Shown: positions 43,611-53,537, numbered from the stretch's first letter. The stretch is 64,000 nt of DNA from Sulfitobacter sp. 20_GPM-1509m (GCF_000620505.1 NZ_JIBC01000010.1:1-64000); one strand, 5' to 3'. The notes: generated by a model not told the origin, from the sequence alone. Numbers and translations are program-made.

Positions 43611-44117
43611 TCAGAACGGAATTTCGTCGTCCAGGTCGCGCGAAGGCGTGGGCGCACTGTTGCCACCACCGGAAGACGGACCGCCGTAACGGTCATCCGA
43701 GGGGCCGCTGTCATAGCCGCCACCGCCGCCACCATAGTTGCCGCCACCGCCGCCGCCGCCACCGCTGGGTCCGTCCAGCATGGTCAGCGTGCCGCCGAAC
43801 CCTTGCAAAACAACCTCGGTTGAATAGCGGTCCTGGCCGGATTGATCCTGCCATTTGCGCGTTTGCAACTGGCCTTCGATATACACTTTCGAGCCCTTTT
43901 TCAGGTACTGTTCGGCAATGCGCACCAGTCCCTCTTGGAAGATGGCAACCGAATGCCATTCGGTCCGCTCTTTGCGCTCACCGGTGTTGCGGTCTTTCCA
44001 TGTCTCGGAGGTGGCGATGCGCAGGTTGCACACCTTGCCGCCGTTCTGAAAGCTGCGCACTTCGGGATCGCGGCCCAGATTGCCGATAAGGATCACTTTA
44101 TTCACTGAGCCAGCCAT
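43611..44117 (-). CDS. ssb: Single-stranded DNA-binding protein
   Basis: 168 aa. OB-fold domain about 1-110 with [16 protein letters not shown] at the start and an aromatic DNA-contact pattern. A long Gly-rich flexible linker (about 117-140) precedes the acidic C-terminal tip DLDDEIPF, which recruits replication and repair partners. Normal length. Monocistronic by appearance; its start faces the lytic transglycosylase gene across 200 bases. Confidence 0.95.
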   Translation of the reverse strand: MAGSVNKVILIGNLGRDPEVRSFQNGGKVCNLRIATSETWKDRNTGERKERTEWHSVAIFQEGLVRIAEQYLKKGSKVYIEGQLQTRKWQDQSGQDRYSTEVVLQGFGGTLTMLDGPSGGGGGGGGNYGGGGGGYDSGPSDDRYGGPSSGGGNSAPTPSRDLDDEIPF

Positions 44118-44317
44118 GATGTCCTCTCACTCATTCGTACCCGTTCGGGCGATTCCCGAACGGTCGTGACAACCTACAGACTGGCCGGAACATGGTAAAC
44201 AGAAGCCTAACGGATATTGGCACCTTATGGGGTGGCCCAAGGCACAAGATCAAGTATAGTGCGCAAACGGGTGAAACCAGAGCCGTGCGGGCTTTGTCGA
44301 TCTGGGGGCTGAGATTT

Positions 44318-44902
44318 ATGCGCGTATGTATTTCTGCGCTGGTGATAGGTACGACACTGGCGGGGGCCGCGCATGCGGACGTGTTTGCGACACGCAGCCG
44401 CGGCAAGCTGTTCGGATCACAGACAAAAGTTTTGGACAGCCGCGCGTCACAACAATACACGGCATCGGTCCAGTTGCAGCCGCCCAAGGTGAACACGCCG
44501 ACCAAATGGAATATGAACCCGGCCTATAACGGCAAGTACAAGGGCATCTATCTGAGTGCCGCCCGCGAGGCCGCGCGGCGTCACGGGGTGCCCGAGGACC
44601 TGTTCTTGCGGCTGATCCAGCAGGAATCAGGCTGGAACCCCACGGCCAAATCGCACAAGGGGGCGCTGGGTCTGGCGCAACTGATGCCTTCCACGGCGCG
44701 GCGTCTGCGGGTGGACCCCAGCGATCCGCACGAAAATCTGGACGGCGGCGCACGCTATCTCAGCCAGCAATATCGCACCTTTGGCAGCTGGAGGTTGGCG
44801 CTGGCCGCATATAATGCGGGTCCCGGGGCCGTGAAACGCCACAAGGGCGTGCCGCCCTACAAGGAAACCCAGAATTACGTCAAAGTGATCTGGGGCAGCT
44901 AA
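44318..44902 (+). CDS. Soluble lytic murein transglycosylase (SLT family)
   Basis: 194 aa from the ATG at 44318, preceded by GGGGCTGAG; the frame extends upstream to 44192 but that part lacks secretion features. A signal peptide ([17 protein letters not shown]) is cut near residue 20. The SLT domain spans about 75-190 with catalytic E103 in [10 protein letters not shown], and the [10 protein letters not shown] and AYNAGPGAV signatures. It cleaves peptidoglycan between MurNAc and GlcNAc with 1,6-anhydro formation in the periplasm. A GCGCGC-TTCG-GCGCGC hairpin at 44935-44950 follows the gene and may mark the transcript end, though without a T-run. Confidence 0.9.
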   Translation: MRVCISALVIGTTLAGAAHADVFATRSRGKLFGSQTKVLDSRASQQYTASVQLQPPKVNTPTKWNMNPAYNGKYKGIYLSAAREAARRHGVPEDLFLRLIQQESGWNPTAKSHKGALGLAQLMPSTARRLRVDPSDPHENLDGGARYLSQQYRTFGSWRLALAAYNAGPGAVKRHKGVPPYKETQNYVKVIWGS

Positions 44903-45194
44903 GCGGTATTCGCAGGGCGCCTCGGTTTCGACGTGCGCGCTTCGGCGCGCGGCGCCTGACACGTGGCACAGGCAGGTTCCCGCCGCCGCGAAAAATCTCC
45001 GTTTTGTTGTCAGAGATGGTATCCGCACTTGGCCTAAACTCTGAAAAATCGTTTATTTTCAGATTTTTGAGCGCACTTCCGCTGGCGGTGTCCGGTAATC
45101 ACTGCCGTTTTACCCGTCGCTTCGGAACCAAATCAACGCGTGGCCCGTTGTTCAGCACAACCTGGGCCATAACGGCCGTTGAAGGAGCAAGACC

Positions 45195-45701
45195 ATGAAA
45201 ACGACTTTTGCAAAACTGACTGCTGTAACAGCGCTCGCCCTGCTGCCAATTGGGGCTTTCGCCGAGACGCCGATTTCTGAAGTGAAGGTTCATGCGAATT
45301 TGAATGAAAACGTCGACGCCAACGCGATGCAATATTACCCGCAGATCGAAACAGACGTGCAACGTCTGATCGCCGAGCGCCTGGACCTGACCGGCGACGC
45401 GGGCGATCCGATGATTGATGTCGAGATCAAGGGCGTGATGCTGGATGGCGATTCCGTGCTGCCCGACAGCGCTGAGTTCAACGAACTTCGGGCGACAATC
45501 AACTACACCGATGACAACAACGAGATCAACGCCGAGGCCTATCCCGTCTGGATCAAGGCATCGACCGGCGAGACACCCATGGACGGCGTGGTCTATCTCG
45601 CGCCCGGCCAGGATGATTTCTATGTTGCGATGATTTCGACGCTGGCTGACACGGTTGTCGACAACATCCCCCAGATCACCCGCAGCGACAAATCGAAATA
45701 A
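45195..45701 (+). CDS. Periplasmic protein of unknown function
   Basis: 168 aa with a clear signal peptide (KLTAVTALALLPIGAFAET, cut near residue 23). The ATG follows a GAAGGAGC ribosome site. The mature protein is acidic, mixed alpha/beta and without cysteine; the region VDVEIKGVMLDGDSVLPDS resembles a small beta-sheet domain. I do not recognise the family. It stands alone, with its own terminator downstream. The 290 bases upstream (44903-45194) hold no other gene. Well-formed start, signal peptide and terminator make it a real gene of unknown role. Confidence 0.8.
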   Translation: MKTTFAKLTAVTALALLPIGAFAETPISEVKVHANLNENVDANAMQYYPQIETDVQRLIAERLDLTGDAGDPMIDVEIKGVMLDGDSVLPDSAEFNELRATINYTDDNNEINAEAYPVWIKASTGETPMDGVVYLAPGQDDFYVAMISTLADTVVDNIPQITRSDKSK

Positions 45702-45722
45702 CTGAAGAACATCAATCTGCTC

Positions 45723-45751
45723 AGGGCCACAGTTCATGCTGTGGCCCTTTT
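45723..45751. terminator. Bidirectional terminator between convergent genes
   Basis: AGGGCCACAG at 45723-45732 pairs with CTGTGGCCCT at 45739-45748 around a six-base loop, followed by TTTCGTT on the plus strand. It lies 21 bases after the periplasmic protein stop and directly beside the stop of the leftward ABC ATPase at 45754, so it probably serves both. Confidence 0.8.
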
Positions 45752-45753
45752 CG

Positions 45754-47838
45754 TTATTCGGCTGCGATCTGGATCACGGGTTCCATTTCCGCAAACTTGT
45801 CTGCGCTCAGGTGGCATTTGACCTGATGACCCGACGCCAGCTCCCGCAAGGGCGGCACCTCTGTTTCACACAAGTTGCCCGGCACCTGTGCCTTCCAGCC
45901 ACACCGCGTCTGGAACGGGCAGCCGGACGGCGGGTTCATGGCCGAGGGAATTTCCCCCTCCAACACGATGTGTTTCTTTTTCACCTTCGTGTCTGCAATC
46001 GGCACGGCGGACAGCAGCGCCTCGGTGTAGGGGTGGTAGGGCGGCGCGAACACCTGTGCCGTGGTGCCCAGTTCGACCACATGGCCCAGGTACATCACCA
46101 TGACGCGGTCCGCGAGGTATCGCACGATGCTCAGATCGTGGCTGATGAACAGCAGCGTTGTCTTCTGTTCGCGCTGGATCTCCATCAGCAGATCGGTCAC
46201 CGCCGCCTGCACCGACACATCCAGCGCCGAGACGGGTTCGTCCGCCACCACGATCCGCGCGTCGCCGGCAAAGGCGCGGGCGATGCCGACCCGCTGCTTT
46301 TGCCCGCCCGACAGTTGTCGCGGCATCCGGTCGGCAAATTCGCGGGGCAGTTTGACCAGATCCAAGAGCTCCAGCATCCGTTGCCGTCTGTCGGCCGCGG
46401 TCTTGCCGATCTTGAAAATCTCCAGCGCCCGGATGATCTGGCGGCCCACGGTCATGGACGGGTTCAGCGTGTCAAAGGGGTTCTGGAACACCATTTGCAC
46501 GTCGGCCACGGTCTGCGTGTCGCGTTTCTCAATCGGGATGTCCTGAATGTCGTGGCCGTCCAGGGTGATCGTGCCCTCGGTCGCTGTCTCAAGCCCCATC
46601 AGAACCTTGGCAAAGGTCGACTTGCCACATCCGCTTTCCCCGACAATCGCCAGCGTTTCGGATTCGCGCGCCTCGAAGCTCAGCGTTTCGTTGGCCTTGA
46701 CGACTTTGGTCGCAACACCGCCGAACAGCGCGTTGGCGGCGACCTCGTAATATTTCTTCAGGTTGTCCATACGCAGCACGACCTTGCCGACCTCTCCCTT
46801 TTCCTTGACCTCGGCCAGCACCGGCTGGGCCTGCCAGTCGATCTCTTGAAAGCGCAGACAGCGGGTGTTGTGCACATCGTCACCGGGGACGGGGAACATC
46901 GGAATATCGCCCTGATCACAGCGCCCCGCTTCGAAATAGTCGCAGCGCGGCCCAAAGTTGCAGCCCGGAGGCCGTTCGTGCGGCAGGGGAAAATTGCCTG
47001 GGATGGCGATCAGGGGGCGCGTGTTCTTGTCGGCACCGGGCAGGGGGATCGAACGGAACAGCGCCTGTGTATAGGGGTGCTGCATCTCGTCGAACACATC
47101 CTCGATGCTGCCGCGTTCGACGGCTTCGCCCGAATACATCACGCAGATGCGGTCACAGGTCTCCAGCACCAGCCCGAGGTTGTGGCTGATGAACAGCATC
47201 GAGGTGCCGTATTTCTTGCCCAGATCCTTGACCAGTTCCACCACCGCGGCCTCTACCGTCACGTCCAGCGCCGTGGTCGGCTCGTCCAGGATCAGCAGCG
47301 ATGGCTCGGACATCAGCGCCATGGCGATCACGATCCGCTGTTGCTGGCCGCCCGACAACTGGTGCGGATAGGCGTCCAGTATCCGTTTGGGATCGGGCAG
47401 CTTTACATCCGTCACCACCTGCAAGGCCCGCGCGTGCGCATCTTTCTCGCTCATTCCGGCGTGGATCATCGGCACTTCCATCAGCTGCCTGCCGACCTTC
47501 ATCGCCGGGTTCAGCGAGGCCATCGGCTCCTGATAGATCATCGCGATGTCGGACCCGCGAATGCGGCGCAATTCCTTTTGCGACATGGTCCCCAGATCCT
47601 GGCCCTTGAACTTGATCGAGCCACCCACGACGCGCCCGTTCACGCCCAGGTCCTGCATCACGCCCAAGGCCACGGTGGATTTTCCGCATCCGCTTTCACC
47701 GACCAGCCCGACGGCCTCGCCCGGCTGGACGCTGAGGGAAAAGTCCATGACCGCAGGAATTTCACGCAGGCGGGTGAAAAACGAAATCGACAGTTTGTCG
47801 ATCTCCAGAATGGGGCCGTCATATGCGTCTTTGACCAT
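45754..47838 (-). CDS. Fused Dpp/Opp-type ABC transporter ATPase (DppD-DppF in one chain)
   Basis: 694 aa from the ATG at 47838 (GGGAGA site). Two complete nucleotide-binding domains occur in tandem, about 8-330 and 350-690. Each has Walker A GESGCGKST, a LSGGQ signature (LSGGQQQR, LSGGQKQR), a Walker B and a switch His (FISHNLG, FISHDLS). Each also ends with the oligopeptide-ABC C-terminal Cys-containing region (GCNFGPRCDYF and GCPFQTRCGW), which in this family can bind an Fe-S cluster. It powers the permeases encoded upstream on the same strand. No substrate-binding protein gene is nearby. Confidence 0.92.
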   Translation of the reverse strand: MVKDAYDGPILEIDKLSISFFTRLREIPAVMDFSLSVQPGEAVGLVGESGCGKSTVALGVMQDLGVNGRVVGGSIKFKGQDLGTMSQKELRRIRGSDIAMIYQEPMASLNPAMKVGRQLMEVPMIHAGMSEKDAHARALQVVTDVKLPDPKRILDAYPHQLSGGQQQRIVIAMALMSEPSLLILDEPTTALDVTVEAAVVELVKDLGKKYGTSMLFISHNLGLVLETCDRICVMYSGEAVERGSIEDVFDEMQHPYTQALFRSIPLPGADKNTRPLIAIPGNFPLPHERPPGCNFGPRCDYFEAGRCDQGDIPMFPVPGDDVHNTRCLRFQEIDWQAQPVLAEVKEKGEVGKVVLRMDNLKKYYEVAANALFGGVATKVVKANETLSFEARESETLAIVGESGCGKSTFAKVLMGLETATEGTITLDGHDIQDIPIEKRDTQTVADVQMVFQNPFDTLNPSMTVGRQIIRALEIFKIGKTAADRRQRMLELLDLVKLPREFADRMPRQLSGGQKQRVGIARAFAGDARIVVADEPVSALDVSVQAAVTDLLMEIQREQKTTLLFISHDLSIVRYLADRVMVMYLGHVVELGTTAQVFAPPYHPYTEALLSAVPIADTKVKKKHIVLEGEIPSAMNPPSGCPFQTRCGWKAQVPGNLCETEVPPLRELASGHQVKCHLSADKFAEMEPVIQIAAE

Positions 47839-47882
47839 CGTCGTTCTCCCTTGCCTCAAGTGTCCTTGGGGCTTCTTTTGGC

Positions 47883-47925
47883 CTTAAATATCCCGGGGGT
47901 CCGGGGGCAGCGCCCCCGAACGCGC
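47883..47925 (-). repeat. Intergenic palindromic repeat, copy 2 (inverted)
   Basis: On the plus strand TTAAATATCCCGGGGG is followed by TCCGGGGGCAGCGCCCCCG. Read on the minus strand this is GGGGGC-GCT-GCCCCC, GGACCCCCGGGATATTTAA, the same design as copy 1 at 33971. It lies in the 107-base gap between the dppC-like and ATPase genes of one operon, so it is transcribed and may adjust expression or stability between the cistrons. Confidence 0.6.
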
Positions 47926-47945
47926 CCCCAAGCGCGCCCGTGTCG

Positions 47946-49415
47946 TCAATCGCGCAAGGATTCCTCGCGCAGCCCGTCCGCCAGCAGGTTCAATCCCAAC
48001 ACCAGCGTCATCAGCGCAAAGGCCGGTGCCATCGCGGCATGCGGATAGATCGACAGCAACTGCCTGCCGGAATTGATCGTGGTGCCCCAGTCCGGGCTTT
48101 CGCTCTCCAGCCCCAAGCCAAAGAACCCCAGCGTGCCCAGAAGGATCGTCGTGTAGCCGATGCGCAGGCAGAAATCGACAATCAGCGGCCCACGTGCGTT
48201 GGGCAGGATTTCCCATAACATGATGTACCACGGACCTTCGCCACGGGTTTGTGCAGCGGCCACATAGTCACGTGTCTTGATGTCCAGCGCGAGGCCGCGC
48301 ACGATGCGAAACACCGTGGGTGCGTTGACAAAGACCACCGCCACAAAAACCGTCAGCAACCCGCTGCCCATGTCGATCCAATCCACAGCTGCGGGCAGCC
48401 CGGGAATGCGGTAGCTGTCGTTGGCCACGATCGACCCGTTGTTCGAAATCAGCGCCAGATAGGTCCACACCAGCCCGCCCAGTACCACGATCAACAGCGG
48501 CGTGCGCAGGGCAGGTTGCGTGAAATAGCGCGCATTCAGCAGCACCGCGCAGAAAATGATCGGAAAGGCAAAGAGCACGGCAGCCATGAAATTCGGTATG
48601 CCTGTTGCAACGATCTCGGGGGTGACCAGCAGGTAGAACAGCAAGATGACCGGAAAGGCGAGGATCAGGTTGGCGAGGAAGGACAGGAACGTGTCCAGCC
48701 GCCCGCTGTAATACCCCGCAGGCAGGCCCAGCGTGATGCCCACCATGAAGGCGAACAGCGTCGCCATCGGTGCGATCTTGACCACGATCCACGCGCCCTT
48801 GATCAACCGCGAGAACACATCGCGCGCCAGATTGTCGCCACCCAGCAGGAACCACTGGTAATCCTGTTCTCCCGCACCGCTCAGGGGCGTGCCGGGCAGC
48901 TTGTTTTTCATGCCCGGGAACTGGCTCAGCGGGTCATGGGTGATCAGCATGTCAAATGCGCCGCCCATGATGCCGGTGAACACCCAGAACATCACCAGCG
49001 CAAAGCCGATCATGCCGATGGTGCTGTCAAAAAGCTTGCCGTAAAGCCCCAGCTTGCGCTTGAAGGTGATCGAGACGGCGAACAGCACGATCAGCGCGAT
49101 CCAGACAGGCAGCATATTGCGCGCAAGCCCGCCAACGATTCCCGCCCGTGTGCCCAGGATCACGCCGCCCAGCACATAGATCAGCACCAGCGTCGCCAGC
49201 GCAAAGAAGCTGTAGCGCACGGCCTTGGACAGCACGCCGCTCACCCCGACCGGGCCCGTCAGCGTGCCATCGCTGTTCACACCTGGCCGTGCGGCGGCGG
49301 GTCCGAACACCGCAAAGAACATGCGCGCGACGACCGACAAGGCCAGCGCCACCACCACTGCGAAAAAGGCGACATTCAGACCGCTCAGGGTGCCTGTCCA
49401 TGTCAATGGTTCCAT
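47946..49415 (-). CDS. Dpp/Opp-type ABC transporter permease (DppC-like), extended N-terminus
   Basis: 489 aa, well above the 280-300 aa usual for DppC. The C-terminal half is a standard BPD_transp_1 permease with the coupling loop VAAAQTRGEGPWYIMLWEIL near 405-424 and GGDNLARDVFSRLIKGA near 192-208. The N-terminal extension adds about four hydrophobic segments and a periplasmic stretch (DPLSQFPGMKNKLPG). Extended versions occur in alphaproteobacterial operons, so I do not read it as a fusion error. It works with the DppB-like permease upstream and the fused ATPase downstream. Confidence 0.87.
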   Translation of the reverse strand: MEPLTWTGTLSGLNVAFFAVVVALALSVVARMFFAVFGPAAARPGVNSDGTLTGPVGVSGVLSKAVRYSFFALATLVLIYVLGGVILGTRAGIVGGLARNMLPVWIALIVLFAVSITFKRKLGLYGKLFDSTIGMIGFALVMFWVFTGIMGGAFDMLITHDPLSQFPGMKNKLPGTPLSGAGEQDYQWFLLGGDNLARDVFSRLIKGAWIVVKIAPMATLFAFMVGITLGLPAGYYSGRLDTFLSFLANLILAFPVILLFYLLVTPEIVATGIPNFMAAVLFAFPIIFCAVLLNARYFTQPALRTPLLIVVLGGLVWTYLALISNNGSIVANDSYRIPGLPAAVDWIDMGSGLLTVFVAVVFVNAPTVFRIVRGLALDIKTRDYVAAAQTRGEGPWYIMLWEILPNARGPLIVDFCLRIGYTTILLGTLGFFGLGLESESPDWGTTINSGRQLLSIYPHAAMAPAFALMTLVLGLNLLADGLREESLRD

Positions 49416-49429
49416 GTGTCAGGCCTTCC

Positions 49430-50476
49430 TCATGAAATGCGGATGCGCGGGTTTAGGATGACATAGCCGATGTCCGAGATCAGCTGTGTCAGCAGCACGA
49501 CGATCACCGACACGACCGACACGGCCAGCAACAGCTCGATGTCGTTGCCGCCCGCGGCTTGCACAAGAACCCAGCCGAAGCCTCTGTAATTGAACAGGGT
49601 TTCCACGATGACCACGCCGTTCAACAGCCACGGTATCTGCAGCATGATCACCGTGAACGGCGCGATCAGCGCGTTGCGCAAGGCGTGTTTCAGCACGATG
49701 TTACCAAAGCTGACGCCCTTGAGCCGTGCGGTTCGGATGTATTGGGTGGTCATCACCTCGGTCATCGATGCGCGGGTCATGCGGGCGATGTACCCCATGC
49801 CGTACAGCGCGATGGTCAGGACCGGCAGCGTGAAATTCTCGAATGTGATGTCCTCCATGGCGGACCTGGCCGAGCCTTTGAACCATTTCAGCCCGAAGGC
49901 CGAGGACGAGAACACCGCGATAAAGATCACGCCCGACACGTATTCCGGCGTCGCCGTGGTTGCGATGGAGAATGTCGAAAGCGACCGGTCCAGCGCCGAC
50001 CCTTCGCGCATCCCCGCCAGCACGCCGACAATCAGCGAGGCTGGCACCATCACCAGCAGGACAAAGCCCATCAGCTTGCCGGTCTTGCCCAGCCGCTCCA
50101 GCACAATGCTGCCGACATCGTCCTTGAACACGGTCGACTGGCCCCAGTTGCCTTGCAGCACGCCGCAAAAGGCGGGGCGCTGTTCGGGTGGCGTATCTTT
50201 GGCAAAACACCGTCCCGTAACGGTGCCATCCGGGGCTTCGGTGACCCAACCGGGCACCACGCCCAGCCAGCGGCCGAATTTGACCGGCATGGGGTCCAGA
50301 TAGCCGCGTTTGTCCAGAAAGCTTTCGACCGCTTCGTCCGACATGCGCACGTTGCCTTGGGATTTGGCCAGCTTTTCGAGGTTCGGGTAAAGGTTCGTGA
50401 GGAAGAACACGATAAAGGTCAGGCACAGGGCCGTGACGATCATGACGCCCAGTCTTCTGAGGATAAATAGTCCCAT
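49430..50476 (-). CDS. Dpp/Opp-type ABC transporter permease (DppB-like)
   Basis: 348 aa with about six membrane helices. It starts MGLFILRRLGVMIVTALCLTFIV in part, the typical DppB N-terminus, followed by a long periplasmic loop (about 32-125) holding two Cys (GRCFAKD and FCGVL) that could form a disulfide. The coupling loop TARLKGVSFGNIVLKHALRN lies near 248-267. First gene of the leftward dppB-dppC-dppDF operon, 14 bases from dppC. Substrate likely peptides or a related small molecule, unknown here. Confidence 0.88.
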   Translation of the reverse strand: MGLFILRRLGVMIVTALCLTFIVFFLTNLYPNLEKLAKSQGNVRMSDEAVESFLDKRGYLDPMPVKFGRWLGVVPGWVTEAPDGTVTGRCFAKDTPPEQRPAFCGVLQGNWGQSTVFKDDVGSIVLERLGKTGKLMGFVLLVMVPASLIVGVLAGMREGSALDRSLSTFSIATTATPEYVSGVIFIAVFSSSAFGLKWFKGSARSAMEDITFENFTLPVLTIALYGMGYIARMTRASMTEVMTTQYIRTARLKGVSFGNIVLKHALRNALIAPFTVIMLQIPWLLNGVVIVETLFNYRGFGWVLVQAAGGNDIELLLAVSVVSVIVVLLTQLISDIGYVILNPRIRIS

Positions 50477-50815
50477 GGATGCCCCTGTTGGTAGGCTGCG
50501 ACGGTGCGCTGCGTCGCGGATGGTGACCTGCCGTCTGGCGTGGCCGTTCTGATGCTGGATTGGCCTGTTGCGACCGTTTGCGCCGGATGGGTGGCGATCT
50601 GGCTCCCTGTTCGAATGCCCAATTTGCAGGTCGGCGTCGATCTGGCGACCGTGCGGTCATCAAGATGGCGCGCGGCGGGCAAATGGCAAATGTGTTCTGC
50701 CATCTGGCAACAATGAAAATCCGGGGTCAACGGAAGGTTTCGGATTTGGCGGAATAAAAGCGACACACAAGTTGCACGAAAGCGACATTCGCGGCCGCTG
50801 CGTCCCGGAGGGAGG
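50477..50815. other. 339-base control region between the dpp operon and the AraC gene
   Basis: No supported gene; a 70-codon rightward frame (50504-50716) has no ribosome site or recognisable product. The direct repeat AAAGCGACA at 50757-50765 and 50779-50787, repeat period 22 bases, is the only clear signal. Two half-sites on one DNA face are the pattern bound by AraC-type regulators, one of which is encoded next door. The leftward dpp promoter should lie near 50480-50560. Confidence 0.45.
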
Positions 50816-51616
50816 TCAGATCGCGCGCGGGTTCGCGGCCTTGCGCAGCTGGCTTGGGGTCTTGCCGGTCTGGGTCTGGATATAGCGCGTGAAATAGGCC
50901 GCGCTGCCGAAACCCAGGTGGCGGGCGATGTCCTGCATCGGCACATCGGTGTCCTCAAGCGCCGCGCGTGCCGCGTGCAGGATGCGCTGGCTCAGCAGTT
51001 CGGCAGCGGTGTGGCCGGTTGCGGTCTTGCAGGCACGGGCCAGATGGGTGCCGGTCACGCCCAGGGCTTCGGCGTGTTCGCCCGAGCTCATCCCGTTGGC
51101 GTAGTCGCGGGCAATCCGGGCGCAATAGCGCGCCGACAGCCGCGCTCCGGCGTTCTGCTTTTGCGGCAGGTGGTCATCCTCGGCCATCTGGCGGCGCAGC
51201 CAGACGGACACCAGCGCCATGTAGCCATCCAGCGCATCCTGCGTCAGGCTGCGTTTGGCCGCAGCCTCGCGCCCCGCGGCGTCCAGAAATCCGGTCAGTT
51301 CCGCGATCGGTCCACTCTCGCGCAGGCGCAATTGGCGCGGGGTCTGGGGCAGGCGCACTTCGGTGCCGACAGGGATCGTGGCCATCAGCCCGATGCTCTG
51401 GCGGCTCAGCTCCAGTGCGAACAATTCGCCCGCTGGCACAAAGATCGCATTGTGCGCCCCGACACCGCGCCGCGTGCCGTTCAGCAACAGCCGGCCCTGT
51501 CCGCGCGTGGTCCAGATCAGCAGGTGTTGCGGCAGGTCATGCACCAGCGTCCAGCGCCAGTCGTGCGCCCCGCCTGAAGGGGTGAGCGTGGTGATACGGA
51601 TGGCATCAAGGGTCAT
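50816..51616 (-). CDS. AraC-family transcriptional regulator
   Basis: 266 aa from the ATG at 51616 (MTLDAIRITTLTPSGG); upstream in-frame residues look non-coding. An N-terminal cupin-like sensor domain covers about 10-120, and the C-terminal double HTH about 165-262 with LGVTGTHLARACKTATGHT and MQDIARHLGFGSAAYFTRYI. The sensor half resembles regulators that respond to small metabolites. Its position 340 bases upstream of the dpp operon and on the same strand suggests that it may control that transporter. The ligand is unknown. Confidence 0.88.
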   Translation of the reverse strand: MTLDAIRITTLTPSGGAHDWRWTLVHDLPQHLLIWTTRGQGRLLLNGTRRGVGAHNAIFVPAGELFALELSRQSIGLMATIPVGTEVRLPQTPRQLRLRESGPIAELTGFLDAAGREAAAKRSLTQDALDGYMALVSVWLRRQMAEDDHLPQKQNAGARLSARYCARIARDYANGMSSGEHAEALGVTGTHLARACKTATGHTAAELLSQRILHAARAALEDTDVPMQDIARHLGFGSAAYFTRYIQTQTGKTPSQLRKAANPRAI

Positions 51617-51710
51617 GGTGCCATCTATACGTGTTTGTTTGATAATTGCAATATTTCTGGCGGTTACCCCCCTGAAATGTGGCGAGAATATGTTCAAAGT
51701 GAAATTGGGC

Positions 51711-52595
51711 TCAGCCTGAAGACGGGTCAACCCACCGCCAATGCGCCATTTTCGAGCGCTGCCATGTGCGTTGGCGCTTGGCGTATTGCCGCGTGGCGAT
51801 GACCGCAGCCTCGCGGGCCTCGTCAAGGGTCGCATCCCCCTGCGCATAGGCCATCAGTTCGGGCACACCAATCGCGCGACAACTGGGCAGGGCGGGGTCA
51901 TAGCGGTCGCGCATGGCGGCCACCTCGTCCAGCGCGCCGCCTGCCAGCATCATGTCGAACCGCTGTGCGATACGTGCGTTCAGCCAGTCGGGCGGGCTGC
52001 TGAGCGCGATGCAGGTGGCGGCCCCTTCGGGCAAGAGCGGCGGCGGCGTGTCGTCGTGCCATGCGGCCAGCCCGCGGCCTGTGGCCTGCAGGACTTCCCA
52101 TGCGCGCTGAACCCGCGCGCGGTTGTTGGTGTCGATCCGCGCGATGGTCTCGGCGTCCAGCGCGGCCAGCAGGTCCGCAAGCGGGATCGCATCGCCGCGT
52201 TTGCGCACATGGTCCGGCGTGGCGGGAATCTCGGCCAGCCCCTTGGTCAGTGCGGTAAAATACAGCCCCGTGCCGCCGACGATGATGGGCCGCGTGCCGT
52301 CCGACAGCAGGGGGGCAACCTCGCGCAGCCAGTGACCGGCAGAGTAGGGCGCATCATGGGCCACATGCCCGTACAAAAGATGTGGCGCGCGTGCCAGATC
52401 AGCCGCGTCAGGCCGTGCGGTGACCACCTGCCAGCAGTCGTAAACCTGGCTGGCATCGGCGTTCACGATCACGCCGCCCTGCGCCTCGGCGATGGCCAGC
52501 GCCAGCCCGGATTTGCCCGAGGCCGTCGGCCCCGCGATCAGCACGGGGCGCCGGGGATCAACCAAAGACAGATCAAATGACCCCAAAGCGCCCAT
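51711..52595 (-). CDS. miaA: tRNA dimethylallyltransferase
   Basis: 294 aa from the ATG at 52595; the longer frame to 52673 adds residues that overlap the pyrH leader and look spurious. The enzyme adds the isopentenyl group to A37 of tRNAs reading UNN codons. Walker A GPTASGKS lies near 22-29, the DASQVY block (DSxQVY in others) near 47-52, GGTGLYF near 112-118, and R-x-x-W-Q-R-S near the C-terminus. The gene is leftward, with its start only 92 bases from the divergent pyrH start. Confidence 0.93.
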   Translation of the reverse strand: MGALGSFDLSLVDPRRPVLIAGPTASGKSGLALAIAEAQGGVIVNADASQVYDCWQVVTARPDAADLARAPHLLYGHVAHDAPYSAGHWLREVAPLLSDGTRPIIVGGTGLYFTALTKGLAEIPATPDHVRKRGDAIPLADLLAALDAETIARIDTNNRARVQRAWEVLQATGRGLAAWHDDTPPPLLPEGAATCIALSSPPDWLNARIAQRFDMMLAGGALDEVAAMRDRYDPALPSCRAIGVPELMAYAQGDATLDEAREAAVIATRQYAKRQRTWQRSKMAHWRWVDPSSG

Positions 52596-52687
52596 TTCTT
52601 GCCGATACCTTTGTGCAGTGCATTGAACTGAGCGGGGTTTTAGGACAGTTTGCGCCCAAACAAAACTGCCCAAAACCGGAGAACCCC

Positions 52688-53428
52688 ATGAGCGAAGAGA
52701 TCCAAGCTGCCTCGGATGTCACATTCAAACGTGTGATGCTGAAAATTTCCGGCGAGGCGCTGATGGGAGATCAAGGTTTTGGCCTGCACCCGCCCACCGT
52801 CGAACGCATCGCCCGCGAAGTGCAGTCGGTGCAGGAACTCGGCGTCGAGATCTGCATGGTCATTGGTGGCGGTAACATCTTTCGCGGCCTGCAAGGGTCG
52901 GCGCAGGGGATGGAGCGGACCACGGCGGACTATATGGGGATGCTGGCCACGGTGATGAACGCGCTGGCGATGCAATCTTCGCTGGAAAGTCTGGGCATTC
53001 ACACGCGGGTGATTTCCGCAATCACCATGAACGAGGTGGCCGAGCCCTATATCCGCCGCCGCGCCGTGCGCCACCTTGAGAAAAAGCGGGTCTGCATCTT
53101 TGCCGCGGGCACCGGCAACCCCTATTTCACCACCGACACGGCCGCCGCGCTGCGGGCCAACGAAATGGCCTGCGAGGCGATTTTCATGGGCAAGAACGGT
53201 GTCGACGGGGTGTATGATAAGGACCCCAAGAAATTCCCCGATGCCAAACGCTATGACGTGGTCAGCTATGACGACGTGTTGCAAAAGCGGCTTGGCGTCA
53301 TGGACGCTTCGGCCATTGCGCTGACGCGGGACAACAATCTGCCGATCATCGTTTTTTCGCTGGACGAGCCGGGTGGCTTCAAAGGTATCCTGGCAGGCAA
53401 GGGCACTCATACGCGCGTTCAGGGCTAA
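52688..53428 (+). CDS. pyrH: UMP kinase
   Basis: 246 aa from the ATG at 52688, with GGAGA eight bases upstream. It makes UDP from UMP. The amino-acid-kinase fold shows [11 protein letters not shown] near 19-29, GGGNIFRG near 60-67, and the [12 protein letters not shown] acceptor region near 142-153. First gene of the rightward run pyrH-frr-uppS-cdsA-dxr-rseP, conserved across proteobacteria (tsf upstream is missing here; miaA occupies that side). Confidence 0.95.
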   Translation: MSEEIQAASDVTFKRVMLKISGEALMGDQGFGLHPPTVERIAREVQSVQELGVEICMVIGGGNIFRGLQGSAQGMERTTADYMGMLATVMNALAMQSSLESLGIHTRVISAITMNEVAEPYIRRRAVRHLEKKRVCIFAAGTGNPYFTTDTAAALRANEMACEAIFMGKNGVDGVYDKDPKKFPDAKRYDVVSYDDVLQKRLGVMDASAIALTRDNNLPIIVFSLDEPGGFKGILAGKGTHTRVQG

Positions 53429-53537
53429 GCCGACTGCGCGCCATCACGCGAAAGCCTGCTGGCCTTTGGGCCGTGGGTTGATCTATACCCGCACCACGCC
53501 CGGGGAAGGGGCGCGCGACCAATAAGGGGAAAACCTC

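Noticed and set aside
45736-48048. 770-aa rightward open frame opposite the ABC ATPase
   Set aside because: Antisense shadow of the fused ATPase gene, which has two complete sets of ABC motifs.
50504-50716. 70-codon rightward ORF upstream of the dpp operon
   Set aside because: No ribosome site, no recognisable features, and it occupies the expected control region.
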